NCBI GenBank assembly: GCA_032358255.1
Contig: JAULBX010002225.1
Span: 83,373 to 147,372, forward strand
From: Heterotrichella gracilis
Lineage: Eukaryota > Sar > Xanthophyceae > Tribonematales > Xanthonemataceae
Reading direction: 5' to 3'
DNA length: 64,000 nucleotides
Below, piece by piece: positions 34,120 to 52,639 of this stretch (within the stretch, counting starts at the first letter, position 1; every line of letters begins with the position of its first letter). A model generated the notes under the pieces. That model was not told the DNA's origin and made no database searches. It saw only the letters and a list, made by a program, of their open reading frames with translations. Position numbers and translations under genes: made by a program.

Positions 34120-37100
34120 CGTGGAGTGGTGGTGAAGAATTTTGATGTTGAAAGCTCTAGATTGAACCTGCAGGCACGGGGAAGGCGTCGGCTGGTGCAG
34201 GTGGTGGGGGATTCGAAGAGGGCGAAAGTGCGTGCATGTCGGTTTAAACTTGAACTTCGAAAGACAGGAAATCACGACAGCTCGGTTCCGTTGCAAGCTG
34301 GTTTAGCGTGCGACGTTGAGAATAAGGGCATTATGAGAGAAACAGCTGATAACCTAGTGGCATTGGGGGATCAGGCAGGCGCTATGGAGGCGTTTAAACA
34401 GCGTTAGGGTGGGTGGGCATCGACAGCTGGGTCAACACCTGCCACCAAGCGCTGCACAACAACTTTATGAACGATACTGACTCTCATAAATATAACTCGT
34501 AGCTCAATGAACGACAGGAGCCATATTATAGACCAGAGTAGTACCACGTGCACGGGCCCCGCGAGTGCACGACGTTGACTCTGGGTGGGGCATGGGCGCC
34601 CACATCTATAGATGTCAACGAACACAAATGATCGTACCGCGAGCCAATAGAAGGAGCAGTGAACCCACATATAACGACATATCAGGTTTCAACTTGTTTA
34701 AGAGCTGGTTTCGAACCAGGGAGGGGCTGGGCACACGTCAAACGAGTCGCCCGGCATGTAAACATGTGGCGGCAACAGGTGGGCGATGGTGCGGTTGGGC
34801 GTTCAATATGCAGGCGACTAAACACAGCAAACCCTTATTTACTGCTAACACAGTTGCAAATGCTGTGGAAATATGTCCTGGTGCTATGCACTTGCTGACC
34901 AGGGTGCCCTGGCAAACGACCAGCCAGAAGCATGTGCCGCACGGCAATTCGATGCAAGCACAGACCACCCACCTGGTTTGCAGGTACAGAAGGAGCTTTG
35001 CGGGAAGGATGCTCTAGCCTGGGAGGATGTTGGATGAACAGTTGTATTGAAGGTTTATAGGTACCCGAATGTGGCGTAGTAGCAGTGGTGTTGTCGCAAG
35101 TCAGAAGTGTGAAAAGCCCATGCTCATCTTGCTTATATAGGTTTGGAATCGGGCACACGAACGGTCAAGCCTGTAGCGCGGCGTAACGCTGGTGCTAGCG
35201 TTACCCGCCCACAGTCAAATGGGGTCCTTGCCTTCTCGGAAAAGGGCGCCAGGTACACGTGTCTGGCAAAAAAAGGTCGAAAGGTCGAAACGCATGCCAC
35301 AGTAACGCTGGGGACCTTAAGGGACCACAGTGATGCACGCCCAAAGGAAAGGGATTGTTACTTAACACAGAGTGTGTCTGAAAGCAGGTTTGCAACCTGG
35401 GGCTGCACAGGCAGTGACCAGATACGGCAGCTGTCGTGCGAATGCATGCAGCTGGCGCCAAACCATTTTGAATTCGTAACTGCCCACCAGGCGACTCTAA
35501 ACGCCAGGTGCGCTGTCTGTGCATCGGCACGTAACTCAGGTACGTCTTATCACTGGAATGACGCTGGTACCCTTGAGCAAATACCCCGCGGGCTTGGCTG
35601 CAGACTCTAGCACTGGCCATTGCACGATTGTGTTGGCTGGATGACTGTGACTCATAACTCCTCCTGGGAAGCGTACCGCCGCTGGCAACTCAAGAGACAC
35701 CATAGTATAAACGCTCCTTGTATATCAGGCACTGGGCAACAGTTGCCAACTTGTGTGGGTGCTTGGCAAGGGCTGTGGGCTTTGAAAGGGCGTTGCCAAG
35801 GCCATGCTATAGCTAGCTAGGTCAGTTGAAGGTGGGTGTGCGGGGTTACTAGACATACAGCCACAGGCAGATCAAGGGACACTGTCATAAACACAGCCAT
35901 CGCAACGTATAAGACACCCCCGCCAAGGGTCAAAGCCCCATCGAAGTCCCTTCTCAGCCCAACTGCCCCCCTCAACCTCGTGAGGGCCTCAGATTTGGAA
36001 ACCAAAACCCCTATCCCGCAAACTGCTTTCTAGGGCTAATCTCGCAGCATAGCCAAAACCATGCTAGACAGCACACCGCCTGAAGTGTAAAATAGCACCG
36101 CCCTCAGCGCGACCACCAAGTGCAACTTGAACTGACACATTCAGAGGCAGTGCCAGGTAGTGGCATGGTCCGATGGCTCCAGCTTGCTGGGGTGTGCTCA
36201 GTTTCCTAGTGGTAAACCAGTTGCATTTGGGGTGCTATCTGGTTCAGTCACCCTTTAAAAGTTTTGCTGCATTGTGCAACTAGCTTGTTAAGCCGTTCAG
36301 GCTGCAGGCCAGGTGAGGGTGGACCTTGGCCACAGAGAGCGGGGCCCACAAACCACTCCGGGCTGCGCCTCCTGCGCCACACCAGGCGGAAAACCCCCGC
36401 TATGCGCTGTCACGGCAGATACCAGGATAACATTCTGGTAGGCCTCCAAGCAGTGCCAGACCATCCTTCGGCTGCTTACCCTAGTAGGGCAAATTGAACC
36501 CCTCCCAGGCCCGCTACATGGCAGCACTCCAGGTGTGGACTGTCAACCACGACTGGCTGGGTGCAGTAGTCAGCTACATTCATGCCAGCATCTTCGTTGG
36601 TAATGTAGTCATCTTAATGGTTTTTGTTGCTCCTTGCAGCACCGTGAAGAAAGGATGCATGTGTGGGGATTGTAAAACACCAGGGATTGGGGATGTGAAA
36701 TATCCAGAAAAAACACAAATAATGGAAACCTTGCCCACTTTTGCCCAAAAGCTCTTTGTGAGTTGCTGTATCTTGCAAGCAACCTTAGGCATACCTCTAT
36801 TCCGCGCATTGTAAATCACCTTTTGTGCCGCCACCCGCCACTACAAGTGGGTGCAGTTCCTTGCGGTCACATCCCCCGACACACCCACACACCGCCACCA
36901 CACAGCCACGCCCCCATCGCCGCGACCGCCGCCCGAATACCTCCAGGCCGCCTCCAAAACCAGGTATCTGTCCCCACCCTGTACGTCGTACCCCACCGCC
37001 CGCCGCGGCACCGTACTGTAGGCGCATCGTGTGTGGCACGAGGGGCGGCGGGGGTGTCGGGGCCACAAGTTTCTTTTATATGCATGCATGGCAATACCCT

Positions 37101-37755
37101 TACCCACACATAGTGCACGTGAAGGAAGGCCCCGCCACGACCTGATGTGCAATAGGTTGACAATTATCTTGTACCCCTGCTTTGTCAAACACTGCACACG
37201 GCGGTTAACGAAAGGCTGCGTGGTCAAGGTGGTGGTCGTGGGTTCGTTAGTACCCAGGAGTGCGTACCAAGGTGTGGGCAACACGTGTGTCTCCAAGCCG
37301 TGCCCTTTGTCAACGCAGGCATAGCACTTGGTCCCTGCCTGCGTGGTTGTACACACTCTCACTGTGCTGTGGCGCACCTATTAGGGTTCACGCACCCGCG
37401 TTCCAACCCTAACCCCTAAACTGGTAGGGTTTCACACCGCCCTGCTGATAGTATCGAACCTTTCCTCCCCTGCGCAGGTGCAACCACGCGATACCACACC
37501 CCCTGGCTGGCAGAAGGCAAACTGCGCAGAGGGTGGGAGGACGGACACCCTTGCCTAGGGTTTGGGGTATCGGGCGCAGGGTTTGTGGCCACACAACAGC
37601 AGCACAGGCACAACCACCCGCCTAACCAACCTCGAATTACCTATACAGCAAACTATCAGCAGCCCCCTTTGAAGCACCCCCAAGGGAACAGCCAGACTTT
37701 CACTGTAGTTCACTCAGCGGGCCGGCAACCCTAGCCAGGGTGTAACCACCACAGC
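34120..37755. other. Divergent intergenic region between methyltransferase and Obg
   Basis: About 3.6 kb with no gene I can support. One candidate exon on the plus strand runs from about 36817 to 36961 and ends in an AG/GTATCTG donor. It reads RHYKWVQFLAVTSPDTPTH then EYLQAASKT, but I found no partner exons. Other open frames show no family features. Both promoters should lie at the ends. Confidence 0.4.
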
Positions 37756-43410
<5,655 letters not shown>

Positions 43411-43514
43411 TCACTGGCTGATCATACTCATTACCTCAATGAGCAGCTCAGCTTATGCACTGATCCGATCCGAGCTGAGCTGAGCGTGCGCAGATCACCA
43501 GCTGAGATTGTTTG

Positions 43515-43850
43515 TGAGACGACACCAGCGAGGCCGCGCTGTTTGATGCATGGCTAGAGGACCGCAAGGCCACGGGCCAGCCGCGCAGGGGGTGGCACAG
43601 TGGCCCGCAGCGGTGCAGTGAAGCTGAGTATCACCGCCAGATCCTGGTTTTCATCAGCTGCTCAACAGCAGCTGTCAGCTCGTATCAGATCAGTGTTTAC
43701 AGTGATTATCAGCTGAGGTTGCCCTTGTGAGATGCCAGCAAGGGCGCAAACTATGATGCATGGCTAGAGGACGGCAAGGCCAAGGGGCAGCCCCTGCAAG
43801 GGGTGGCAAAGTGGCCCGCAGCGACGCGGCGAAGCTGAGCACTGGCTGAA
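43515..43850 (+). repeat. Two downstream copies of the Obg terminal exon
   Basis: About 43519-43627 and 43733-43850 repeat the last coding part of exon 11 (TSEAALFDAWLEDRKAKG.. to the stop region), each with substitutions and small indels. They follow the Obg stop at 43408-43410, so three terminal-exon units stand in tandem. The first copy lacks a base in the CTGCAGGGGGTGGC stretch. Confidence 0.9.
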
Positions 43851-43947
43851 TCAGCAAACTTGGATTGAATGATCAGATCACCATAGGAGCAGGCAATTTA
43901 TGCGGGAACTTATGCGGCAATTTATGCGGGAACACTGTTACTTGCAT

Positions 43948-43976
43948 GTGCGCCGGGCAACTGTTGCCCGGCGCAC
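43948..43976. other. Perfect palindrome, 14-bp arms
   Basis: GTGCGCCGGGCAAC, a single T, then GTTGCCCGGCGCAC. A GC-rich hairpin about 540 bases past the Obg stop. A role as a 3' RNA structure, or in cruciform formation, is possible but not shown. Confidence 0.85.
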
Positions 43977-44226
43977 GTGTTGTTGGTGCAACAAAGCTGT
44001 CAGGCTGACTCAATCTTAAAGTTTTCCGATTCGCTGAATCGGCATACTGTTAGACTGATTATGATGGTCATCCATGCCCTGGCAGCAGATTGGCGTACAT
44101 CTGGTTTACACTCTTTGTAACATATCATATGTTACGATAATTCCCAAATTGAATCCAACACGCCCATGTTATCAGCATTCGGAATGTTACACTATTATAG
44201 GCTACGACGTTTGCATGTGACGTCAG

Positions 44227-44251
44227 CACTGTGACAGTGCCTGTCACAGTG
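44227..44251. other. Palindrome, 11-bp arms
   Basis: CACTGTGACAG, TGC, CTGTCACAGTG. A second perfect inverted repeat 250 bases from the first, in the intergenic stretch between the convergent Obg and kinase genes. Confidence 0.85.
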
Positions 44252-44983
44252 TCATAGTATGGTACAACAGTCGCAGGAGCCCGGCCATCAGCTGACCTGC
44301 ATGCAGCCGACCTGCAGGCCGATGAGCCCACAGTGACCTTGGAAGGCATGGCCATATACCGTATGGCAAGACAATTATAATGGGGTATGCCCGGTTGAAA
44401 TCCTGGTGCCGCACCCGGTATCAGACTGGCTGCGGCTTCTTTTGTGGATATTGGCAGATGATCTATAGTATCCCAACATGGCCATGGCCCGGGGCCAGTG
44501 GCACTGCACCAGTCACTGTGGCATCAATTCGACCGTTGATGGCAAGATGATCTTAAAGATTCTGAAACCAACGACGCTGTTCGCCAGAGTGCTGATGAGG
44601 CTGAAGTAATTGATTAGTTAACTTTGCAATTATGCAAAAAATCTAAGAAATTATTCATTGTCAACTTTAGCGGAAGTAATGACCAACTGCAGACGTGTCA
44701 ACCTAGTAATAATCGGTTCACCATATTATAATAATTGACAATAATCAACACTGACAGTGTTCCGAACGTCACCGACAGGTGACCTCATCAATGAGTCAGT
44801 GAAAGCCTTGGAGGAAGGGATTTTGAAATTGTTCGAGGGCCTTGCTTGTCACCCTCAAATTTGCTATAGTATCTCAAAGCTCCTTTCTTCTAGCTACCCA
44901 GGCACAAAGCCCATCATCATCATCAACAGTGACTCATTAACTCCTATGGAGCAGCAATGCCATGCCAGTGCTGTTCGGTAGCC

Positions 44984-44988
44984 TTACA
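44984..44988 (-). promoter_or_regulatory. Possible kinase polyadenylation signal (TGTAA)
   Basis: TGTAA on the minus strand, 57 bases after the kinase stop codon, at a plausible distance for a compact 3' untranslated region. Confidence 0.4.
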
Positions 44989-45044
44989 AAAGGAAAAAAA
45001 TGGCTCACGCCCCTCCTAAAAAATACCAAACCCCAGGTTCTCCA

Positions 45045-48000
45045 CTACGACGAATTCATGGGGACCACTGACTCAGGGGTGGTGTCAGATGTGGGAAATG
45101 TCGCCCTGCACATTTCCCTGATGTCAGCCTCGCTCTGCAACCCCGGGGCCGCCTCCTGCTTCGCCAATCCCCGGTTGATTTTCCGGATGGTGGGCCCTAG
45201 GGTTTCCGCCGCGCCCTGGTGGTACCACGGGTGGGACATGAGTGCAGCGATGGAGGGGCGGCTAACCGGGTCTGAATGGAGCATAGAGGTGAGGAGAGAC
45301 CTGTGGGGAGGGTGGGGAAAATTGGTGTCATTTCCAGCTTGATGTACCGTACGTGGGTGGACCCATGGCGCATAATCAATTAAAACTTGGCCTGCGCGAT
45401 AGCGCGCGGCGGTTTTATTCATTACATTTCGCCGCTGCGCGATATCATGATATATTAAATCGAAAGTTGATGGGGTGGGGGCAGGCTGGGTTTGAGTGGA
45501 GCATGGAAACCAGGAGAGACCTGCGGGAGGGGTGGAGAAAATGGGTGTCGTTTCCAGATTGAAATAACAGCAGAAGGTCAATATCCAAATGCTTTTTGCA
45601 TGTTGGGCCCTAGCGCTTGCACTGGTGTGTCAAGGGTATACCTAGGTGCGCAAAAGCGGGGTGATAGGGGCAGACTTAAAAGTTTCCCTCTGCAACCCCG
45701 AGAAACCAACTACTGTACTGTACACCACCACCCTCGTGCGCCCTACCTGCAGTTTGGGCTGAGCGTCTCTGCCAGTGCATATTCATGCTTCATGAGGGCC
45801 CGGAAGTAGGCCTGGAGGGCCAGGTTGGGCGCAGCGCTGCCCTCCGCAGCCGCTCGCCAACTGTGCTCAAACGGGTGCCTGCAAGGGGGACGATCAAGTG
45901 GCTCAGAAGGGAAGAAACGGGGGAGAAATTTACAGTCAACGCTGCGCCAGCTGTGCTCAAACGGGCGCCTGCAAGGGGGGAGGAGCAGGCGGCTCGGAAA
46001 GGGAGGGCACAGGGGGAGTAAAATACCATAACACAGTGATACTTGGCTGTGCTTGGATTATCTGATTACTACTACTTACATTATAACTACATGAACATAC
46101 AGTTTTTGAATGCCTGATTGCATAATGGAGGTCGTGATGTGACTTGAGGCTTGGGCAACATTTGCAAGACCAACAAATCAAGGCTTCATTGCTGCCATTC
46201 TGGCTATGCTGAAACGAGTGCCTGCAATAACCACCACCAGCAATGTCCAGGGGCGTGCCCACCATTGTGGGCCACAGTGCCTACATAGGGCTCCTCATGG
46301 GACTTCTAAAGGGTTTTCAACGGGGGATTGCTATGGGGTTCTGTTTCCTCCCGCACCCACCTGCCGTGCAGCATGAAGTACAACACCACCCCGCAGGACC
46401 ACACGTCCGCCTTGTGACCGTCGTAGCTCACAGCATTGACAAGCACCTCTGGTGCGATGTACAGAGGGGTGCCAACCAGCGAATGCGGCGCAGAGCTGCG
46501 GCACACGTCCTTTGAGAGCCCGAAATCGCACACCTTGAGCTGCGGTTCACAGTTTGGGGGGCAGTCCAGCAGCAGGTTGTCAAGCTTGATGTCCCTGTGG
46601 AGTGGGGTTTGTGCATTTTAGGGTTTGGGTTAGGGTCTTAGGGTTTAGGAGCAGGGTGAAGGGGCGGTCCAGCAGCAGGTTGTCTAACTTGATGTTCCTG
46701 TGGAGTGGGGTTTGTGTGTTTAAGGGTTCTGGTCAGGGTTTTAGAGTGGGTGCAGGGTTGTGCACAGAGCTGCAATTGCCCCATCTCTTCTTTGTTTTCA
46801 TTACAAGCAATGGAATGCATTCCATTCCATGTGCACGTGCTGTCCTTCATTCTCCGCTGCAAAGCCCAACAGCCGACACCCACCCACCTATCCCATCACG
46901 ATCCCGCCACCCTACCCTAACGCTACCGAGGATTGATCCCCCTCCCTTCCCCTCCCCCTCACCGATTTGTAATCCCCTTCTGCTCCATGAAATCCACCGC
47001 TGCCAGCAGCTGCTGAAATAGGTTCCTCGCCCCCCGCTCCGACAGCACGCCATACTCGCCAAGCGCAGCCGACACCGGGCCCCCGTTCATGTACCCCATC
47101 ACGATCCCCTGGGGTGCAGGCACAAAGAGGTTCAGGAGGTGCTCACCCTAAACCCTAAACCCTAGTCGAGCGCCCAACAGCTGCGCCTTAAAACCCACCC
47201 ACACGGTTCTTGTGGCCTAGCTCGTGTGCCCAGTGTGCATGTAAGTAAGTAAGTAAGTATTTGCTTTCCAGCTTCGAAGCCAGGTTAGCATGTCTGGGTA
47301 TGCCTAACCCAAGTCCTAGAGCCAAGGCTTACCTGACACTGTTTCCAGTGTGGCAGATGGTGGCCAACCAGTGTGCATGTAGTGGAACAATAAGCTACTT
47401 CAAACTACTTGATCTTGTCAGTTCTATCAACCAGAAAGGTTCAGGAGGAGCCCAGCTTACCACTCCATCCCGGGTGAGCACGAGCTCCCGGAAGGGCACC
47501 ACGTGGGGGTGGCCGGTGAGGGAGCGCAGGTTGAGCGCCTCCCGCACCACCAGCTGCAGCAGGTGGGGTGTGTGCACCTCCACGTACTTTATGGCAACCT
47601 GCGGGGGGAGGGGATTGTTGTCAGAATTCCTCAACTGGAAGGCCATGGAAATGGGTGTGTGTGTGTGTAGCGGGTGGTGCTTTGAAGCAAGGAGCACAGG
47701 GCTGGAGGCTAGACCCTAATCCCTAATTCCTAGAGAGTGCACGCAGGTTGAGCGCCTCCCGCACCACCAGCTGCAGCAGGTGGGGCGTGTGCACCTCCAC
47801 GTACTTGATCGCAACCTGCGGGGTGGATGCGATTTGAGTACCACAACGGAAAGGGCAGCGCAGGAGCGCACAAGTTAAGTCCCTGAACGATAGGTAGTGC
47901 ACGCAGGTTGAGTGCCTCGCGCACCATCAGCTGCAGCAGGTGGGGCGTGTGCACCTCAATGTACTGGCAATCTGCAGGGTGGGAGGATTGGGTGGTGAGT

Positions 48001-48900
48001 GGTGCCGTATGCCCCAGACCTAGGCTTCCGCGGGCGGTTGTACTTGCTGCCAGCTGCAGTGGTGTTAGTTGCAACCCTAAACCCTAAACCCTATACAGAC
48101 ACTTGAAATGCATGCATAGGGGTGTATTTCCTTACCAGGTGCCCCGTCGCCCTGCACTCTGCCAGGTACACGCTGCCATATGCCCCAGAACCCAGCTTGC
48201 GCAGCCGGTTGTACTTGTTCCCTGCTGCAATGGCAGCCGCCTGCAGGGCGCTGGTTTCCCCAGTGTCGGGATTGCACCAGTGCAGGTTCGGGGCTCGCTT
48301 GGGGGAGTTTGGAGAGGATGGGGTGTCGTTTCTCAGCCTGTGATGGCGGTGGTGCTGGCAGCGCTTGGCGGCTGCGACTGCGGCTGGGTTGGGTGGGTAC
48401 GAGGGGGGCGCCAGTGGTGGTTTTCGGCGGGTGGTGGGTACTGCAGTGGTGGTGGTGTTGGCGGTGGCGGTGGTGGTGGTGCGAGTGGATGTGGGTGGCG
48501 TCGAACCCGACCTGGGTTGGTAGTATTCAGAGTTGGGGTCGTCACGCAGAAACGACATTGTGGAGTAGTCCTCAAAGCCGTAGCTAGTGTCTTGGGACCA
48601 GTTGTGGGGGGTGGGGGCGGTGGGTGGCTGGGGCGCGGGTGGGGCGGCGGTGGGGTGTGGCGAGGGCGGGGCGGCGGTGAGTGCAGCGGTGGGGATGGGG
48701 GTGTGTGGGGGGGTGATGGAGGGGGGCGTCGGTGGTGCGGCACACGACTCGGAGGAGCCTGTAGAAAAACCCTCGTTGGGTTCAGCACAGACTTTTGGCC
48801 AGCAGGACAGTGACTGGATGCGCGGTTTATAACATCGCGATGTTTGTGCTCGCATAGTGCTCATATTATCCACATGTTCGGCACACAGGGGGGTGTGCAT
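45045..48900 (-). CDS. Ser/Thr protein kinase, SnRK2-like catalytic domain, NRD variant
   Basis: Cytosolic or nuclear protein kinase. Six exons join in phase to 556 residues: 48136-48900, 47461-47598, 46963-47108, 46361-46594, 45747-45878, 45045-45300. A long N-terminal region rich in Pro, Thr and Ser precedes the kinase domain. Motifs are the loop [22 protein letters not shown] (lysine), REALNL (Glu), [34 protein letters not shown] and [20 protein letters not shown]. The last are typical of SnRK2/SNF1-like plant kinases. The His of HRD is Asn here (NRD); the catalytic Asp remains. The start ATG at 48900 is the first in frame but an extra 5' intron (acceptor near 48758) cannot be excluded. 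No clear regulatory C-terminal domain is visible. Confidence 0.85.
45485..46705 (-). repeat. Exon-edge copies in the 3' half of the kinase gene
   Basis: About 45495-45560 repeats the start of exon 6. About 45940-45985 (and a shorter piece near 46205-46225) repeats the start of exon 5 (CTGTGCTCAAACGGGYGCCTGCAAGG). About 46658-46708 repeats the start of exon 4 (CAGCAGCAGGTTGTC..CTTGATGT..CTGTGGAGTGGGG), linked to the original at 46594 by TTTTAGGGTTTGGGTTAGGGTCTTAGGGTTTAGG. Confidence 0.85.
47244..47367 (-). mobile_element. 5'-truncated tRNA-SINE in kinase intron 2
   Basis: The 3' part of the SINE at 57455-57758 is present here in reverse orientation, with its (TTAC)n tail (TAAGTAAGTAAG on the plus strand) at the left end. 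It is flanked by a 14-bp direct repeat CCAGTGTGCATGTA at 47230-47243 and 47368-47381. The promoter half is missing, as expected for an insertion truncated at the 5' end. Confidence 0.85.
47725..47980 (-). repeat. Two further copies of kinase exon 2 start
   Basis: The start of exon 2 ([27 protein letters not shown], at 47520-47598) recurs at about 47740-47818 and 47893-47970, with acceptor-like edges. The spacer next to the first copy carries CCCTAATCCCTAATTCC. The second copy reads MVREALNLR in place of VVREALNLR. Confidence 0.9.
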
Positions 48901-51900
48901 TCCGAGCACCACAGGGCCAACACACCATGATCACCAGGCAACACTCGAGGGTCACTGGTTGCTACAGGCTGCTTCTCGCTGTGAATGCACACAAATAATA
49001 AACTGCAAATTCGCTCACGCCCTGGCGTTTATGGTTCTACAAACGCGGGCCCTAAACCCTAAATCCTAAACGGTTGGCAAGTTTGGGCAATAAGGGGTTG
49101 TGCATGCCGAGCGGCAAGGGGGGGGGTCACGCAGCCCAACTCAGGGCATAGCCGGGGTTTTGATCCCACAGCTGTAGGGTTTCTCGACCTATACCTGATG
49201 CCTCGCTTGTCCCACTTGCTGGCTCCTCCAACCCGCTTGTCGGTGTGGACCCTTGGGTAGGGTCTGTGCTTGTCAACTCCTCGGCAGGGTCTGTGCCTTT
49301 GGCGGGTGGCATGTTTTGTGGCCTGCACAGCACGGGTGGTGTGTGTCAAAGCATCCGGTGGTGGGTGCTTCTGCTCTGGTGGGGTGTGGGTGTGGGGTGG
49401 GTGCGGTGGGTGTGGGTGTGCGGATGGGGTGGGAATGGAAAGTGAGCAGACTGGTCTTTCTGCTGCCTGCACAAACTCGCTTGTATAACAGTGAAACCAC
49501 TCGTGGGTTTATGCCAGAAGGACATTTCTGCAGACATGCCAGGCAAAGCCAGGCTGCATGCATATGCTCCAGTGGAATAGCTAGTTGTCTGCTTCCCACT
49601 GTTTGTCACATCCCCCCACTGGCAAAGCACAACAGTACAGGAATCTACTGGCAGGCAGCCAAGTCCGGTTGGCGACACACACAACGAACGCCCTTGCAAG
49701 TGTTTGCTGTGTGCAGTGGCTACTTGTTCAAGCGCCCGTCCCCTCCACCACGACTTTTCACTCACGTCACGCCTGGGTTGGTCCACACGGCCTTGGTCAG
49801 TTTCGTGAACCACTTCATCGCACGTTGCCCTCCTCTGGCTTGGGGCTGGAGCCTTCAGTGGACAGCTTGGTCCGGTTTCTCGCCCACGTGAGCTGGGCGT
49901 GAGGAGTAACGCCAGTTATTAGCTAACTCCACGCTTGTTGGGCCAACTCTGCTACAAGTGCATGTCGGCCTTTTGTGCAACCTTTAGAGTCCACAGAAAC
50001 GACCCTCAGCCTGTTGGGGTCTCATTGCCCACACACGAACGAGCTGTTACAGCAGATTGCGCGTACCGAGGAGTGAGGTTTGAACTAGCAAGAATGCGAT
50101 GCAGCGGCGACGTGGAGGGTTGGAGGACTCGGGATTGAGGTGCGATGAATACAATCAGTTGGTGCGATCCTTGTCACTATGCATGCATGCACAAAGCTTA
50201 AAGCCTTGATACGCACCAATAAGCACCACGATACGCCCCAATATCCGAACAGAAAGCTGTGGACTGTCGCGAAGCTTTTGCCCAAGAAGAGAGGAAGGTT
50301 TGGTGTTGCAAGAAGCGCCAAGAAGGTTTGGTGTGGACATGACTCCTGCAAAAAGTTGTCCACCTTTTTGCTCGTGGGGGTCCCCAGAAGCCCGCGGGCC
50401 GTTTTACAAAAGGTGGTACGGTACCGTATGACATTATATGAACAAATCTTCTGGCCCATGTGGGACCCATGTGAGTTTGTTGGCAGACCAAAATAGACCC
50501 CAAGGCGCACGGTAGGGCGTTTTTGTTGCGCGTCCTGCCCAGTCCTATCCTCCCAAAACGACTCGCAGCCTTGTTGCAGCACGTACTCGAAGTGAATAGG
50601 CTTGCACACACGATAAGGCACATATCTGTACCCGAGGCTATCGCATAAGCCCAACAAGGCCTCGCCCTAACACCAACGTTCCATATACACACCAAGTTCA
50701 CAACGATGGCTACCTGCACCTGACCCCTGTGGTACAAGACCCCCAGCCCAACTAGGGATGCACGGGCTGCCCTCCAGGTGGAGGCTGTCGACCCCATGCC
50801 CAGGTAAGTCACGTTGCCCCCACCCACCTCACTGCTGGGCGACTGGATGCAATTCACGCCCGTTCAAGGCAGTGAACGTGCGTCATGGTGAAGCGGCTCT
50901 CCAGCCCGAAACCCCCGTCCCGAAAGTGAAGGCTCCGCTGGAGGGCGCATATTCCCCACGCGCTTGACTTTCAGTACTCTGTAGCAGTATCTGGCTAGTC
51001 TGCGCCGTGTCTGCACCACCCTCTTAGCCGCATTCGTGCTTCTCAAGACCGAGTCCGTTGAACCGCCACCGACTGACCTGCGCCCTTTTAATTGTGTGCA
51101 GAAGGCAATCAGCGCCAACCTTTGGCTCCACCCACAACGCCAGCGCTGCGGGGAAAGCGCCCCTGCAAGAAAACGGCGACCTATTCGACTCCACTGCTGC
51201 GTGGGCCCGCTGGAAGTCGAGAAACTCTTTGAAGGACGCTGCTGCGGCATCCAAACCAGCTCATCTGAAGATGGGCGGCAGTGCCACCGCCCAAGAACCA
51301 ATGCAGTGTCCACAGACCTGCACCTAGAGCACATTAAACAGTAGCAACTTGGGTTTACAGGTTTTTTATTGTTGAGACACGGGTATCTGCCTGTCGAGGG
51401 GTTTGCATGTCCCCTTGACAATAGGGAAGAGCCTTGTGGAATGGTATTGACTTCGTGTATTGCTATTACGAATGCTATTATGGTTACGTCTTTCCTTGTT
51501 TGTCCAGAGACACTACCAGGCCGACATTCAGCTGCTGGCTAGGTCAGCCTTGGCTTTCTGGCCCTCCACAGATTCAGAGCAGCTGCTTAGTTGCTAGTTT
51601 GTATTCCTTTGCCAGAGTTTGAGTGGCCCTTCACAGATTTTCATGCGGCACCAGGCCTTTGCACGCGCCTCTGTAGGGTTTGAGAGTGTTTCAGAGTAGG
51701 CCAGTTTTGATCCATGCACTCGGTGCAATGTAGGGGGGTGCACTCAGTTAGAGTTTCAGAAGTCCTAGGGTGTTGCTTCTCAGTGCAAGCTCCAGCAGTA
51801 TGACAGTAGATAGTGAGCGCTGTATTGCTGGTAATTTGCCAGTGGCGCTATTGCCAACCAACCTGAATTTCACACACACTGCCAGCCAATTTCTTTGCGG

Positions 51901-52639
51901 CTTAACGCTTTGTCCCTAGCCACCAACGCTTGCCACCACCAGCCAATGCCTATTCCAGGACAAGCATCTCTGTGTACAATAGGATTGTATTTTTCTGCGG
52001 CCAGCGCCCATGACGAGTTGATACCTGCCAGTGTTGGGTAGTGACTCATGTTGGAAATGAGACTCCGATGCGAACTGGTTAGACTCCCAAGGTTGTATTA
52101 CACCACATACCGTTGGCAACCACACACCACACACCACAGGCCCCTAGAGGGCAACGTTGGTACCACAAACCTGTAACTGATGGTTCAGACCGACTGTCAG
52201 ACCCTGATGTGAGCTCATGGGCGAGCCCCTCATGGCACTCCATTTTGCCATCCAACTTGGCAAACTGGCAACCTGGCCGGTATTTATGAAGTTTATAAAC
52301 ATATAACATTCACGCCTGAGGCACCAGCATTCTTATGATAACCCTTTACTACTATCAATTGGTTGCAAAAACTTGATTGCCACAACCTTTGTCTTGCGCA
52401 TTTATTCAATTATTGGTTCAAAGGTGCCTGTGACGTGGCATCCAGTTACCGGGCTTCTGGCAGAAGGGCAGGGAATCTAATCCCGAGGGGTTTGCCGCTT
52501 AGCGGCGTGGCGTGGACATGCTTCTAGGACATCTATGCACCTGTAATGCAACTTATAGGTATATACATCGATACAAAATATTATTAATGCAAAGTGTGCA
52601 CGCATAAAAAACCCTAAACCCTCGCCACCCTTACAATTG
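48901..52639. other. Intergenic region with no secure gene
   Basis: About 3.7 kb between the kinase 5' end and the hydrolase 3' end. A possible small plus-strand gene has an exon ending at 50804 (AG/GTAAGT donor, reads DARAALQVEAVDPMP) and a last exon 51106-51327, which joins in phase and reads ENGDLFDSTAAWARWKSRN before a TAG. The opposite strand of 51024-51254 is equally open, so I cannot assign it. No RNA gene or clear mobile element otherwise. Confidence 0.35.

Larger units (their letters stand above)
43851..45044. other. Convergent intergenic region between Obg and kinase
   Basis: Apart from the two palindromes there is one possible exon fragment on the plus strand near 44779-44880, after a GACAG acceptor. 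It reads GDLINESVKALEEGILKLFE and is not assigned to any family. It has no visible partner. A TTACA at 44984-44988 (TGTAA on the minus strand) lies 57 bases past the kinase stop. Confidence 0.45.

Noticed and set aside
50085-50857. Long minus-strand frames of 190 and 219 codons
   Set aside because: No recognisable motif, overlapping in different frames, and no splice partners. They are treated as chance.
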